The notes beneath the pieces were generated by a model that was not told where the DNA came from, did not search any database, and saw nothing but the letters and a program-made list of their open reading frames with translations. From Dolomedes plantarius (Eukaryota; Arthropoda; Arachnida; Araneae; Dolomedidae), in contig OU015493.1 of assembly GCA_907164885.2 (NCBI GenBank), positions 48,615,031 to 48,679,030 of the forward strand: a stretch of 64,000 nucleotides of DNA, given 5' to 3'. Below, piece by piece: positions 47,105 to 59,225 of this stretch. Every line of letters begins with the position of its first letter. Positions within the stretch are counted from its first letter, which is position 1. A program made the position numbers and the translations under genes.

Positions 47105-50100
47105 GGGGGTGCGAATGTAGATCTACCTCCACGTGGTGTATCCCGGACAACGTTTTTTACGGCTAAAAAATCTACAACTTTTCGGCATGCAGCGTCACTC
47201 TAAGCGTGATCACCTATGTGGGGCTTCATGTAGGCTGAGTGTTCTACAATGGAATGCAAGTGGCCTGTCACAATGTAAGAAATCTGAGATCATACATTCT
47301 CTTGCCAGCCACGATGTTGATATTTCACGATCATGGAGGCAAATCTCACACAAGAGACACTGGACTTCTTTAGATTTCCAGGATACTCTTTATATCTTCT
47401 CCCGAAATACAGACAAGTCGCGAGTGGAATTCTTGTTGGTGTCAAGAACGACCTCACTGCGGATATTAAGAACATTAAAGACATGGGGGACACCCAGGAC
47501 AAATCTGAAATTGTGGGAATAAGGGTTTAGAGTTCTGGACACGTTTTTGACATATATGCTCTGTACATTCCACCGGACACTAAGCCTGACCTTTCTCTAA
47601 TACCCATTTATAAGAAAACAATACTTATTGGGGATTTTAATGCACACTCGCCCAGATGGGGCTATCAGGATACTAATGCAGCCGGCAAAGAAGTAATAGA
47701 CCTTTTAAACTCCAGTCCTTTAGATCTTGTTTACCAATCTTCTGACCCACATACGTACCTGCATTACAATGGGACTGGAACCACCCTTGATCTACTCTGT
47801 GTCTCGAGTGAACTTGTCCAGTTCACTCATCGAAATGTTATTGAGGATTCAGGTTCGGGTCATAGACAGGTTATAGCCACATTTGAAATGACCTCACTCA
47901 ATCGAACCAACCAGCGATTGCTAAAGATATCTTGGAATTTCAAGAAAGCTAAGTGGAATAAATTTACATCTATGATTGAAGAATCGCTGAGGGATGGAGC
48001 TTATGATTTTCACGAGCCACCCGATAAACTGATAAAAAGGTTTAACAAGTTAATGATTAATTGTGCAAAAAAGTGCATACCCAGAGGTAGAGTTCGAAAT
48101 TACAAGTGCTTTTGGTCCGAGGAACTTAAAGCAATGAAGGAGAAGTGAGATCGGCTGAGGGAAAAAGCTGAGATCACGAAGAGGCCGGTCGATGTTCAAA
48201 TGTGGAGGAGACAGGCTGCAATATTTAAGAGAAACCTCCTCGTGGCAAAACGGAAGACTTTTAACAACTTTATAGAAAATATAAATTATAAAGAAGACAG
48301 TTTAAAGACTTATAGATTTATTTCTAATTTAACGAACAAAAAAGCTACCCCTAAGAGGATAGCAATTCTTTACCAAGGCAGAGAATTCTTTTCTGATCGA
48401 GATATTGCTAATACCTTTGCAAAATCTTACTGCCAATCACAGAAAAAAGGAGCTTACGCTAAAAAGGCATCAAGAGTTCTTAAAAGAGACACATGCAAAC
48501 TGTCTCCACCTCAGACTCATCGTTTGGCAGACACAGAGAATATTTTTGATTTACCTTTCACTGAAGAGGAGTTCATCTTTTGTCTGAATTACCTGAAAAC
48601 CAAAAGATCTCCAGGACAGGATGGAATTCATTCTGAGTTTCTTAAAAAATCTTGGTAATAATGCTAAATCAACTCTTGTAAAGATTTTCAATCGCATTTG
48701 GAGGACAGGAATAGTGCCTGGAAATTGGAAAGGGGCTACGATAGTTCCTATCTTGAAAAAAGACAAAGATGCTTCTAATACTGGAAGCTACAGGCCCATT
48801 TCACTCACTAGCACTATGGCCAAATTAATGGAACGCATGGTTGTCAATAGACTGAACTGGTTCCTTGAAACTAATGATTTACTTAGACATGAACAAGCTG
48901 GTTTTCGTAAGAATAGGTCCACGGCTGATCAAGTGGCTCATTTGAGCCAAAAGGTTAAAGATTCTCTTGATGGAAGGGAAGTTTTGTCAGCAATTTATAT
49001 TCATTTTAAATCTGCATGCGACTCCGTCTGGAGAGAAAATATGATTTGGAAACTCCAGGAAATTGGAGTAGAAGGTAAAATGCTACGTTGGTTTTCTTTA
49101 TTCCTGGGCCAGAGAAGCTGTAAAGTCCGTTTCGGACATTCAACCTCCAAAAGCTTTATTCTCCAGACCGGTTTGCCCCAAGGAGCAGTGAGTAGCTGCT
49201 CACTCTTTGATGTTTACATAAATGATCTGATTTTGGCCCTGAGGACAATCGGAGTGGAGTGCCTTCTGTTTGCAGATGATCTGGTTATGTGGACCCAAGT
49301 TGCAAAGAAAAATGCAAAGCAAGAGACGGAAGAGCTCTTGAATAGAGCTCTTAGGGCTCTATCTGAATGGTGTGAAGAGAATAACATGATAGTGAACCTT
49401 GGAAAGTCTGCAGTGCAGACTTTTTCACTGATGCATCAAAACATCCGACCAAAGTTGGTTTACAGAGACCAAGAGTTGTTGCATACAGATAGATTCTCAT
49501 ACCTGGGAGTTGTCTTTGACAATAAGTTAAGCTGGAAACTGCATATTGAAAGTGTGATCGAAAAGGTTGAAAAACGCCTATACATCCTTAAACGCCTGGC
49601 TGGTTGTCATTGGGGGTGCGCCCGCACTACTTTGGAAAACACCTATAAAACATTTATTTTACCTGTTATCACTTATTGTTGTGAGATTCTTATGTCTGCC
49701 CCAGAGAACCTGATCGATAAACTGGAATTAATACAAAACCAGGCCCTCAGGCTGATCGTTGGTGCAGTGAAGACTTCTCCCATCGACTCACTGCTACTCC
49801 TGACTAATACTAGACACATTAAGTCAATTATCGAGAGGGTTCGAAATTAAGAGAGGGCTATTATACTTTATGAAAAGTTAATCAGACTAAATGTACCGTC
49901 TTGGAACTGTTATGAACATATACCAAGACATCTAAAGACACAAAGTGGTTTTTTACAGAGTGTCCTAGAATTCAGAGCAGAGCTGGAACTTGATGATGGA
50001 ATTGCCCAGGGTTTCTTGAGATCCCCTAACCCTGTGACCTATGTTGAAATAACTACCAGGTTGGACCTTGCCCAACCATTCCTTAAGAGCCAATTGCCTC

Positions 50101-51020
50101 AAAGTAGCTTAAAGATCCTTGCACTTGAGACCATCCATAGCCTCTACCCTGAGCCTGAATGGTTACATATTTACACCGATGGTTCTTTGACTGAACTCTC
50201 ACCATTTGTCGAAGCAGGAATATATTCTTCGATCTTTTCCTTTTATGTGCCTGTTGGAAAACAAAAAACCGCCTTTGACGGGGAAGTTTTGGCTATCTAT
50301 GTGGCACTGGAGCAACTTGTCCCCAGAAACCTTTATAATAAGGTGGTTATCTTATCTGACTCCAAGGCTGCCATTCAGGCTATCGGAGCTAGGGAAATAC
50401 CCATCTCTAAAAATATCCTAGATTGTCGGGTTCTTTTGGATAAGTTGAAGGCAGGGGGACGACAAATAACACTCCAATGGATTCCAGGACACTGTGATAT
50501 TTATGGCAACGAACAGGCAGATATATTGGCTAAGAAGGGCACTCAAATATTACAACAGCCAAATACTTTTAACTCTTTCCATTCCATAAAACTTTATATC
50601 AAAAATCTAATGAGACAAAACTGGAAAGCATTGCTCATTTCTCGCATTTCTTCAAGAAGTTGGAGGAATAGCTTGGATCAAAACATTTCAGATAAGCCCC
50701 GTGAAAAGGCTGTTGCGGAATTCAGAATTACGGTGGGCCATGACTGTCTGGCGAACCACCTTCACCGAATTGGCATTTTTGCTAGTCCTAATTACCCACT
50801 TTGTGGGAAAGATGAAATCATGGACAGGAACCATTTGTTGGGATGCTCGGCTCTGCGTGGAGACTCCGAGGTCAAGTGATATTGGAGCGCACGACATCTG
50901 ATGATGGGACATTGACTTTTTTCTCTTACTGTTATTTTATTTTTATTTTTCATGTTCCTTGTTAATCTTGTTAATTTGTAAGAGTTTGTCATTTTCCTTT
51001 GCCATTGGAAATAAAAAAAA
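47105..51020 (+). mobile_element. I-superfamily LINE, near full length, 13-bp target duplication
   Basis: ACATTGCTGTGAA occurs at 47092-47104 and again at 51021-51033, framing a 3916-bp retrotransposon that ends in AATAAAAAAAA. It has a short leader and one long ORF2-type region (endonuclease, reverse transcriptase, RNase H, Cys-rich tail). The duplication and A-tail show target-primed insertion into the hAT sequence. The perfect duplication suggests a fairly recent event, despite coding damage. Confidence 0.95.
47133..50879 (+). pseudogene. LINE polyprotein: APE endonuclease, RT, RNase H (broken)
   Basis: Domain order fits I-type LINEs. Endonuclease: LSVLQWNASGLSQ (47220), EANLTQE (47335), GDFNAHSPRWG (47635), then SGHRQV where SDH is usual. 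Reverse transcriptase: SPGQDGIHSEFL (48610), YRPISLTSTMAKLMERMVVN (48790), AGFRKNRSTADQ (48900), motif A AIYIHFKSACDSVW (49000), motif B GLPQGAVSS (49175), motif C CLLFADDLVMW (49260). RNase H: IYTDGSL (50168), FDGEV (50275), LSDSKAAIQAI (50355), QWIPGHCDIYGNEQAD (50480). The Cys tail PLCGKDEIMDRNHLLGC ends at 50879. Frameshifts near 47330 and 48640 and stops at 47528, 48146 and 49848 break it. The motif A catalytic Asp is His. It cannot mobilise itself. Confidence 0.95.
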
Positions 51021-51034
51021 ACATTGCTGTGAAA

Positions 51035-51252
51035 TACCTTCTGGGGTTTACAACAACTTACTTAGGCGAAATGTATTTTCAAGTTTAACTTACCTGAAGA
51101 ACAAGTATAGAAACATGCTTAATGTTGAGGATGAATTACGACTGTATTTGACCAAGCTGGAGCCAAACATTGATGAACTTTGTAAACAAAACAAGCCCAG
51201 CGTTCCCACTAATTATTTTCTGAGACTTTTTTTTAATTTTATGACTGATTAA
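51035..51252 (+). pseudogene. hAT transposase C-terminal dimerisation region
   Basis: The frame reads FSSLTYLKNKYRNMLNVEDE, then LRLYLTKLEPNIDELCKQ, and stops at 51250-51252. This matches the C-terminal part of hAT transposases of the ZBED5/FAM200-like type as I recall it (the ..L..LKN+.RN.L.VE..LR..L....P.I..L motif). The BED finger and catalytic core are gone. It is the only coding remnant of the surrounding hAT element. Confidence 0.75.
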
Positions 51253-51781
51253 TGAAAATTTGCAATAAAATGTCCATTAAAATAAAATTTTTTGCTTTTA
51301 GTTTAAATTACCTATTTGCAATTAAACTTTAACAATTTAATATTTAAACTTTAACTAATGTAACACATTTTAATAAAACCAAAGTGATTTTGTTGGGGGT
51401 ACGTATAGTTAATGATACAAAAAAAGGGGTACGTGGGTTGAAAAAGGTTGAGAACCACTGAGCTAGAGGATATACAAAGACGCAGAAATGAGAAGCCAAC
51501 ATTTCTGCATCTTTCTTTATCCTCTGTCTGGCCAAGTTTGCGTTTCCGGTCATATATTCCTATATCGTTCTGTTTTGTGTTTGAGTTTTCTACCTCCCCC
51601 CAAAAATGCGATATTTCCGGCAATCCAGTGTGGTTCGTAAGAGATATGGTGCGATAATTAAACAGCGCCCTCCATCGTCAGGTTTGCGTAACCGGTCATA
51701 CATTGCTATGCAATTCTGTTTTGTTTTTGATTTTTGTACCTCCTTTAAAAGTTTGTCCATAGAGTTTTGAATCACCCTATA

Positions 51782-51902
51782 GATGTAGAACTAATAGGAA
51801 AGCCTGGAATAGACCTTACAGCATAAAAATGTGTCTTGCAGTCTTTGGTCCCCTTAGAAAATTACGGTTTATGTTATTTTATTCTAAATCATCTGAAGTA
51901 CG
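51782..51902. other. Short spacer between nest and MITE A
   Basis: Nothing is recognised. Confidence 0.4.
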
Positions 51903-51906
51903 TTAA

Positions 51907-52457
51907 GGCTGCTATGTACTAACCCCATTGGATTCTCTCACCTCAATGTTAACCTATGGAAAAAATTTGTCCTCGGATTGCCGACTTGGATTCAAAGATT
52001 TTTTTTTCAAATTGTACTTAGTCATAGAGAAAGAAATTTTACATTTGTGTACATTTTTGGTTTTTTTTTAAATGTAATTAATATGTAAAAATTTAAATTA
52101 TTCGAGGAAAAATCTGGTATAGTGTGTTTTAAAAGCTCATAAATTCCTTCGGTTGACAAAATTTATAAAATGAATCCTGTAGCGCTTTGCAGAAAAGTTC
52201 AGGCTATCTGACAATACCAATTTTATTTCATTATTAGCATTTATGTACCTGTAAATAGTTGATAAAAATATATTTAAAATAAAAAATTTGGGGGCAGCGC
52301 TTAACCCCCCTATAGAGCTAGGGCCATTACAATCCCTCAAAATGTCAATATTAAGGGAGGAGGAATTCTCAAACTGTCAACTGGACTCCTCCCACCACAA
52401 GAGTCTGCAAGAAGAGGAAAAGGGATATACGATTTTTTTTCTTAGTACATAGCAGCC
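51907..52457. mobile_element. TTAA-target MITE, family A, copy 2 (551 bp)
   Basis: GGCTGCTATGTACTAA and TTAGTACATAGCAGCC are terminal inverted repeats of 16 bp, with perfect TTAA on both sides (51903-51906 and 52458-52461). It is collinear with 14857-15409 in opposite orientation. It has no transposase. Confidence 0.92.
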
Positions 52458-52461
52458 TTAA

Positions 52462-53672
52462 CATTCAAGAAAACAAAATTGTTCTTTATATTTTAATATT
52501 TTGATTCCCGTACCCACTTATACATAACCTAAGACATCCCCTGATAACTAAGAATAATATTTTCAGATCTTTAGGCAACATATACGTGATGCATAATAGG
52601 CAATAAAACGGAACGCTTTCCAAGGCAGTAATTGCTTCGAAAATTCTCGGCCTAAAACATTAAGCCCGCAAAGTTTTATCCAAAAACGCGGACGGAGAAG
52701 AAAAACGTGGCAGTGAAATCGTTTGCCACCTGCTGCCTCCACTCAAATAGAGATGAGTAGCGTTTCCCCCGGACACTTAAAATTCAAAAATGCTCTCATC
52801 TAAATATAAAAATGATTTTTCTACGTAGCAGAAAATAACCACATTGTCATGAATAAATATAATGTGCAGAAAAACTTGGGTGGCAGAATCGATCCGCGCA
52901 TGCATAAGTGCTTTACAGTTAAAGGATAAAAGAAAACAAGAACTATTTGTTTTTTGGGGTTCCCGGATATGTGTTGGTTTAAAATAATTGGTATGCTCTG
53001 CAGATGGTGCAGTTCATTTTTACTTCCCGCGTTGGTAAATCACCCCCCCCCCTCTTCTTGGCTTTAAACTTCATAACCATGCGTTTAGATATAAAAATAC
53101 AGTTGCAAAAATGCTGCTTCATTTGTTGTGGGCAGACAAACAGACCATTTAAATTACGATAAACTCATTTTTAACTGGATCACGGAAAACTTTACAAATC
53201 CATGAAAACAGAAAGAGGAGCAACTGTTGTGGAAAGTTTAAAAATTGTCATATGTAATCCAAAGAATATATTTTTTTAGGGTTCAAGGGCATTCAACTCT
53301 GTTTTCTTAAATTTCCGATGGATTTGTTTTTCAATTTTTTCTTCACAAGTAATAAGCTTTAATAGTCACGATCAATATTTATCAACAATCCTTTGGATAT
53401 GTAAAAGTATTAAGTTGAGAGCAATTTAGAATATTCATTGACAAGGCGTAACTGTAGATATAGAACATTGTCCATTTCCTTACCATAGAACTCTACCTAG
53501 CATTTATTGCTATTTTCTCATTGCATTTAAAAAGTAAACTATACTTCGTTTATTTTAATAGCATTTTCTATATATTTGATATACGACGTCCTTCAAAATG
53601 CATAATAAAATCCACCCAAATTACTCCTTTTATAGGATGACATTAATTAACCCTTTTCTTGTTATTGTTATA
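52462..53672. other. Unidentified spacer
   Basis: A C9 run lies at about 53043. No coding frame or element is recognised. Confidence 0.45.
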
Positions 53673-53674
53673 TA

Positions 53675-54685
<1,011 letters not shown>

Positions 54686-54724
<39 letters not shown>
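54686..54724. repeat. (TA)n microsatellite
   Basis: A short TA run. Confidence 0.95.
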
Positions 54725-54727
<3 letters not shown>

Positions 54728-56072
54728 TCAATTTGAAACGAATATTCTAATTAGAAATTCATATTAAGCTTTCCAAGCTCCTAAACTTAAAGAAACGTAG
54801 TAAACTGGTAAAATCCATATTAAAGCATAAATGGGCTTTAAACCATTTGTTTAATACGATATGATGTAAAACCTGAAGTATATTTCCATTACAGATATCT
54901 GAATAAAATTAGGTATATGATTCAAAATTCAAAATAGCCTTATACAAAAAAAATATGAAATGCAGATGCTAAATAGTCAAAGGTTTCTTTGAGAAAAATA
55001 AACACATTATGAAAGATAGAAGATGCATCAACACAAATAATAAGGAGATGATAAGATTTTCGCTGTTATCAAGTAATAGATAAAAAGGTGCTCACGTATA
55101 ATTTATGCACTACTATCCATAGTTAGATGTAAAATCATAAATGCAGTTTACGTACAAGATAAGTTTGAGGAGAAGATAATCGTAAAGGAATAATTCTTAA
55201 CTCTAAACATTTAATGGGATATTTCAAACACTCTAAGGATTAGGTTTGCTAGGGTTTTACATTTCACTTTCATATTCAGCTAAGTTTAAACGCAGTATTT
55301 TTAAAGCTTGTAAACTATACTGATAAGGATAATTTCCCTTCTTTATCCCTCGATAGAAATTTAAAACAAACACAGCATGAATTCACCTTCAGCTAGGAAA
55401 AGATTACTATTAAGTGACACACGAGAAATTAAATAAGAGACGTGTTCAATTTCAAGATGTCCGAGAGAAAATTGGGAAAATAGTTCATTCATTAAAGGAA
55501 GCTTAAGAAAATACAAGCACCGACAATATTTAATTTACAAGCGGATGTGATTTAATTAAGAGAAAATTTACAATCAGAGAGCTTGCTTGCTAGGGAATAT
55601 TTTCTTATAAGGAAATAATGAATAAAAATGCAATGAAAAACCGTTTATAACCTTTGTTTATTTTGTATTTAAAACCGTATCCAGATATGAGGGGGAGATG
55701 AGCGGAAGAGCTCAAAGGGTCAAAGTTGATCGACCTCTGGTTATGGTCTTGGTTAATATGCTAAATATATATTTTTGCAAACGCATTTTATAATTTTATT
55801 GATATAGAGCTATTTATGCTACAAACATGCAGTAAACGTAGAGAAACAAAATAAGTGCACTTGATGAGATTTATCTAAGAAATGAGTTTAGTAATAAAAC
55901 GTTATTATCAAAATCTAGACACTGGAACTACCAGGCAAGTGAAAACAACCAATCCTATTCAATTCACATTTCTAACTTCAATTTCATCACTCTCTCTCAA
56001 GGCTTAACGGACTTGCTCTGATATGCTTTAGATCAATTTTACAATTTCCTAGCATTTGCTTTCACTTTCTCT

Positions 56073-56075
<3 letters not shown>
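54725..56075. other. AT-rich spacer
   Basis: No coding frame of note and no repeat boundaries. Confidence 0.5.

Positions 56076-56124
<49 letters not shown>
56076..56124. repeat. (TA)n microsatellite
   Basis: A TA run followed by TATG/ACAT-rich sequence to about 56175. Confidence 0.95.
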
Positions 56125-56128
<4 letters not shown>

Positions 56129-56222
56129 GTGCATATATGTATACATACATATATACATAACACATAGATACATATATAAATACAAAAGAGGCAAGCAGCG
56201 ATAAGTAATACTACGTTAATAA

Positions 56223-56257
56223 CCGCGGTAGTTTCGTTAGAAGAGACTACCTGAATT
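56223..56257. repeat. Dispersed ~35-bp hairpin sequence, inverted relative to 30800-30834
   Basis: CCGCGGTAGTTTCGTTAGAA, then GAGACTACCTGAATTT, matches the complement of 30800-30834 with one or two changes. GGTAGT/ACTACC can pair. Confidence 0.75.
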
Positions 56258-56654
56258 TTTTTTGTTTTGTTATGTTGTATGTGTTGTTTATATTTTCTGC
56301 ATAGTTTCATGTTTTAAAATTTATGTAAGTATGTTTCAGTCCTGTGAGTAGGGAGGGAGGGCAGGGTTCAGTGTTTGAAGATCATCCAAAGCGAGTACCT
56401 GGGCATAAAAAGCTTGAGAATCTTTGACCTAAAAATTGAGACATGAAAACTTATGCAGATGATAGTAACATTCGTTATAAAATACGGCTGGTATCTGGCA
56501 TTACTACAGTTATGCGTAGCGAAAGGATTGGATTCTTCTAACAATAACACTGGAGAAGACAGTATTCAAAGAAATGTTTTCTGAGCTCAACAAAGTTTTT
56601 TTTTCAATGCGGAGGCACTTATTGTGAAGACATTCACCTATAATTCACCGCAGT

Positions 56655-56822
56655 TTTGCTGGCCATTTTATTATGGGGGCGCCACATAGGCAGACCATTA
56701 TTACCCCCTATGAAGGGACAACACAACCGGAGGCGTTTTAGTGCCGCTTCGCTAGGATTCGATCTGAGCACCCTCAGCACCGAAAATCAGCGCGCTGTAC
56801 CATAAGGCCGCCACGGCCCAGC
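56655..56822 (-). mobile_element. tRNA-derived SINE, minus strand
   Basis: The minus strand starts GGGCCGTGGCGGCCTTATGG and has a B-box-like CAGATCGAATCCTAG about 45 bases in. It ends with GGCGCCCCCATAATAAAATG, resembling the tails at 17716-17960 and 22710-22905. Confidence 0.65.
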
Positions 56823-56893
56823 TCAACAAAGGAAGGGAATGAGATATTTAGCTGATAAAGTATTATCTTAAAAAAATCGAATTTGTTTCCACA
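56823..56893. other. Short spacer
   Basis: Ends at the target duplication of the next element. Confidence 0.3.
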
Positions 56894-56901
56894 GTTTAGT
56901 G

Positions 56902-57336
56902 CTGTTATTCTCAACCTTTTTTTTCCTCACGGTACACTTTTAATAATTTTAAATTTTGGCGGCACACTAACAATAAGACAAATTTAAAAGAATTTTACTT
57001 GGATAATTGATTGATATAACAAAAATATATTTTGTGAAAATAGCATACGGAAAATATTTTAATTGAAACATACATTAAACATACATTGAAATTACATTTA
57101 ATGCGGAATTTGAGAGTGTTGTTTTTTTGATAACCTCATTTATATTTGGGCATATAAATGATAATGATACTCTCATCAGTTACCAGTCCAGAACTGTAAT
57201 AGTCATGCGCATTGGTTCAACCAGTCCCCGTTAGGAAAGTAGAGCTGATTGAACTACTTATATGACGTCGCTTATGTATGGGTATTCGCATTGACGGCAC
57301 ACTAATGTGCAGCGGCACAGTCGTTGAGAATCACTG
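56902..57336. mobile_element. Non-autonomous hAT element with perfect 8-bp target duplication
   Basis: GTTTAGTG at 56894-56901 and 57337-57344 flanks inverted ends CTGTTATTCTCAACC and CGTTGAGAATCACTG (family form CAGTGGTTCTCAACC, also used by the hAT at 45289). There is no coding region. Internal GGCGGCACACTAA and GACGGCACACTAATG are direct repeats. Confidence 0.88.
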
Positions 57337-57495
57337 GTTTAGTGACACTTACCTAAAATACTGACAAAATGTTGTCGTTGTTGCTAATCCCGCTTTCCCA
57401 GAAGTATTCCATAAATCTGATATGTAATGCATGTTATTTCGAATAGATACAGCATACGGTGATTTTACTCACAAACCTGGATAACTTTGAGTTAA

Positions 57496-58237
57496 GGGGC
57501 TCACTACCTTTAAATCTTTAAAACATTCGATTTTTGAAAAAAAAATATATGTTAAAGCCTGATCATTTCTGAACATAATAAAGCTAACCGCATGAAAATA
57601 TTCCTCATAGTTCCTTAGATATTGATATTCTAAATATTTAATTACTGAATAAGTTTATGGTAAGAAAAATTGTAAACTCATTTTTCTCAAAATGTAATTT
57701 TGCATCATTCCGCAACTGATATCTCATAAACCATGAAACACAATTCCTTGAAATTTTTATCACTGCATAATCATGTATTTTATTGATTCTGAACTAGAAT
57801 TATTGCAATCATTGCACATTTTTTTTTTCAGGGGTAAATTAATGCAAAAATTTAAGGAGATTTTAAGTATATTTTGAGCAGTTTAAAAAAAAAATTGAAA
57901 TTATTTTAATGTTGAATGTTTTGGGTTCAATTGTATTTTCAAATAATCATTTTAAATATAAAACAGGAATTATACATTTAAGTGTAAAATTAATTTCCTA
58001 GTTCTGCGCGCAAGCCATTATGCAATAAAAATACTTAAAATTTAGGTATATATGAAGCATTAAAAAAATATTATTTAAAATTATTTTTAAAGTTGAAATT
58101 TTTTTTATTAAAATAAATGTATCAATTTATCATATACATAAAATTTGGAAAAATTGGGAGCAAATTGAAATAGTTACAAAGAATCAAATAGTATGAAAAT
58201 ATGCTTTATTTCCTCGACTTAAGGGTCGTGAGTCCCC
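57496..58237. mobile_element. TTAA-target MITE, family B, copy 2 (742 bp)
   Basis: GGGGCTCACTACC and GGGTCGTGAGTCCCC are inverted termini flanked by TTAA (57492-57495 and 58238-58241). It is inverted relative to copy 1 at 42712 and ~150 bp longer, the extra lying near its right end (about 58040-58200). Confidence 0.88.
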
Positions 58238-58433
58238 TTAAATGTTTATTACGTAGAAGAATGTATGTGATCTTTTAATCTTGTATTACCAAAACTAAAT
58301 AAACATATAAAATTTGTGAACCTGATAACATCATGCAGCCGATAATATCAACTAAAGGCTCTAAAAAATCTTCAGTTCGGTAATCCTTATCGTGATTTTA
58401 GTGAAGTATGCTTTGCTATGTTACTTATTTGGG

Positions 58434-58790
58434 CACAATGGCCCAGTTGGCAAGATCAGCGGGCTAGTGATCTGAAAGTCACTGGTTTGATGCTCGTCGC
58501 TGACAAATTATCTGTCGTATACACTAATGGCGGCTGGGGAACGTAAAATCTGTCGTGGCTGAAATGCCGTACAAGTTCTCAAAATTACCCCTGGAGTGCG
58601 TGGTCAAGTGTTCTGGTCTCGTCCCTTGACTCGGTTCAAAATTACGGGACTAATCCTTTGGCCCAGTCGGACTCAGACACTTGTGGTGCCAGTAAAAAGA
58701 GGACTCGCAATAATCGTCGCCCACAGCCCTCGAGATTTGATCTGATGTTGCTGTCGGTCAAGTGACATAAGCAACTTACAATACTTTTTT
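58434..58790 (+). mobile_element. tRNA-derived SINE, first of a tandem pair
   Basis: A box TGGCCCAGTTGG is a perfect consensus match, and the B box is GGTTTGATGCTCG. The body contains TACACTAATGGCGGCTGGGG, AATGCCGTACAAGTTCTCAA and GTCTCGTCCCTTGACTCGGT. It is longer than a tRNA, with a substantial unrelated body. Confidence 0.8.
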
Positions 58791-58875
58791 ACAGGGTACT
58801 AAATTCCATTGAGTACTAACATACGTGAATTTCACCATATTGAAGTAAACACAAACAAGTGTATATTAACGTTAT

Positions 58876-59225
58876 ATATGGGCGCGGTGGTGCTGTTGGA
58901 AAAGGTGTCGAGCCAGTGATCTGAGGGTTGCGGATACGAACTTGGTCGCTGACAAAATACACAGCTGTGTTCACTAATGGTGGCCGGGGCACGTAAATTA
59001 GGACGTGGCTGCAATGCCCTCCAAGTACTCAAATTCACCTCTGGAGGTGCGGGTCTAGTGCTCCGGTCTCGTCACTTGACTCTGTTCAAAATTCGCGGAC
59101 CATCAAACGGGTGCAGAGTGGACCCAGCCCCTGTGGTGCACCCGGGGCAACGCATGAGGCGAAGTGGTCTCATGCTTCCCGCTCTCCCCGAAGAAGAGCC
59201 TATGCTCAGTTCTACCAGCCATTAA
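58876..59225 (+). mobile_element. tRNA-derived SINE, second of a tandem pair
   Basis: The body is the same as the preceding copy (TTCACTAATGGTGGCCGGGG, AATGCCCTCCAAGTACTCAA, GTCTCGTCACTTGACTCTGT). The head is diverged and the 3' part differs: it carries GTGGTGCACCCGGGGCAACG, related to the LINE leader at 47135. The frame 58977-59225 inside it is incidental. Confidence 0.78.

Larger units (their letters stand above)
45289..51463 (+). mobile_element. Deleted hAT element inside the MITE, itself carrying Tc1 and LINE
   Basis: The ends CAATGGTTCTCAACC (45289) and GGTTGAGAACCACTG (ending 51463) are hAT inverted repeats. They are flanked by AGCTAGGG and AGCTAGAG, an 8-bp duplication with one difference. 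Minus inserts, only ~600 bp remain: 45289-45378, 47036-47104 and 51021-51463. The last segment encodes the end of the transposase. Confidence 0.88.
45175..51779. mobile_element. Outermost MITE of a four-element nest (TA target)
   Basis: CAGGGTGATTCAAAACTCC at 45175 and GAGTTTTGAATCACCCTA ending at 51779 are inverted termini, flanked by TA (45173-45174 and 51780-51781). The terminal similarity continues ~100 bp inward (CCGGAAACGCAAAC / GTTTGCGTAACCGG). Without its inserts the element would be ~430 bp, and it contains a second internal copy of the terminal sequence (51530-51600). It has no coding sequence of its own. Confidence 0.85.
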
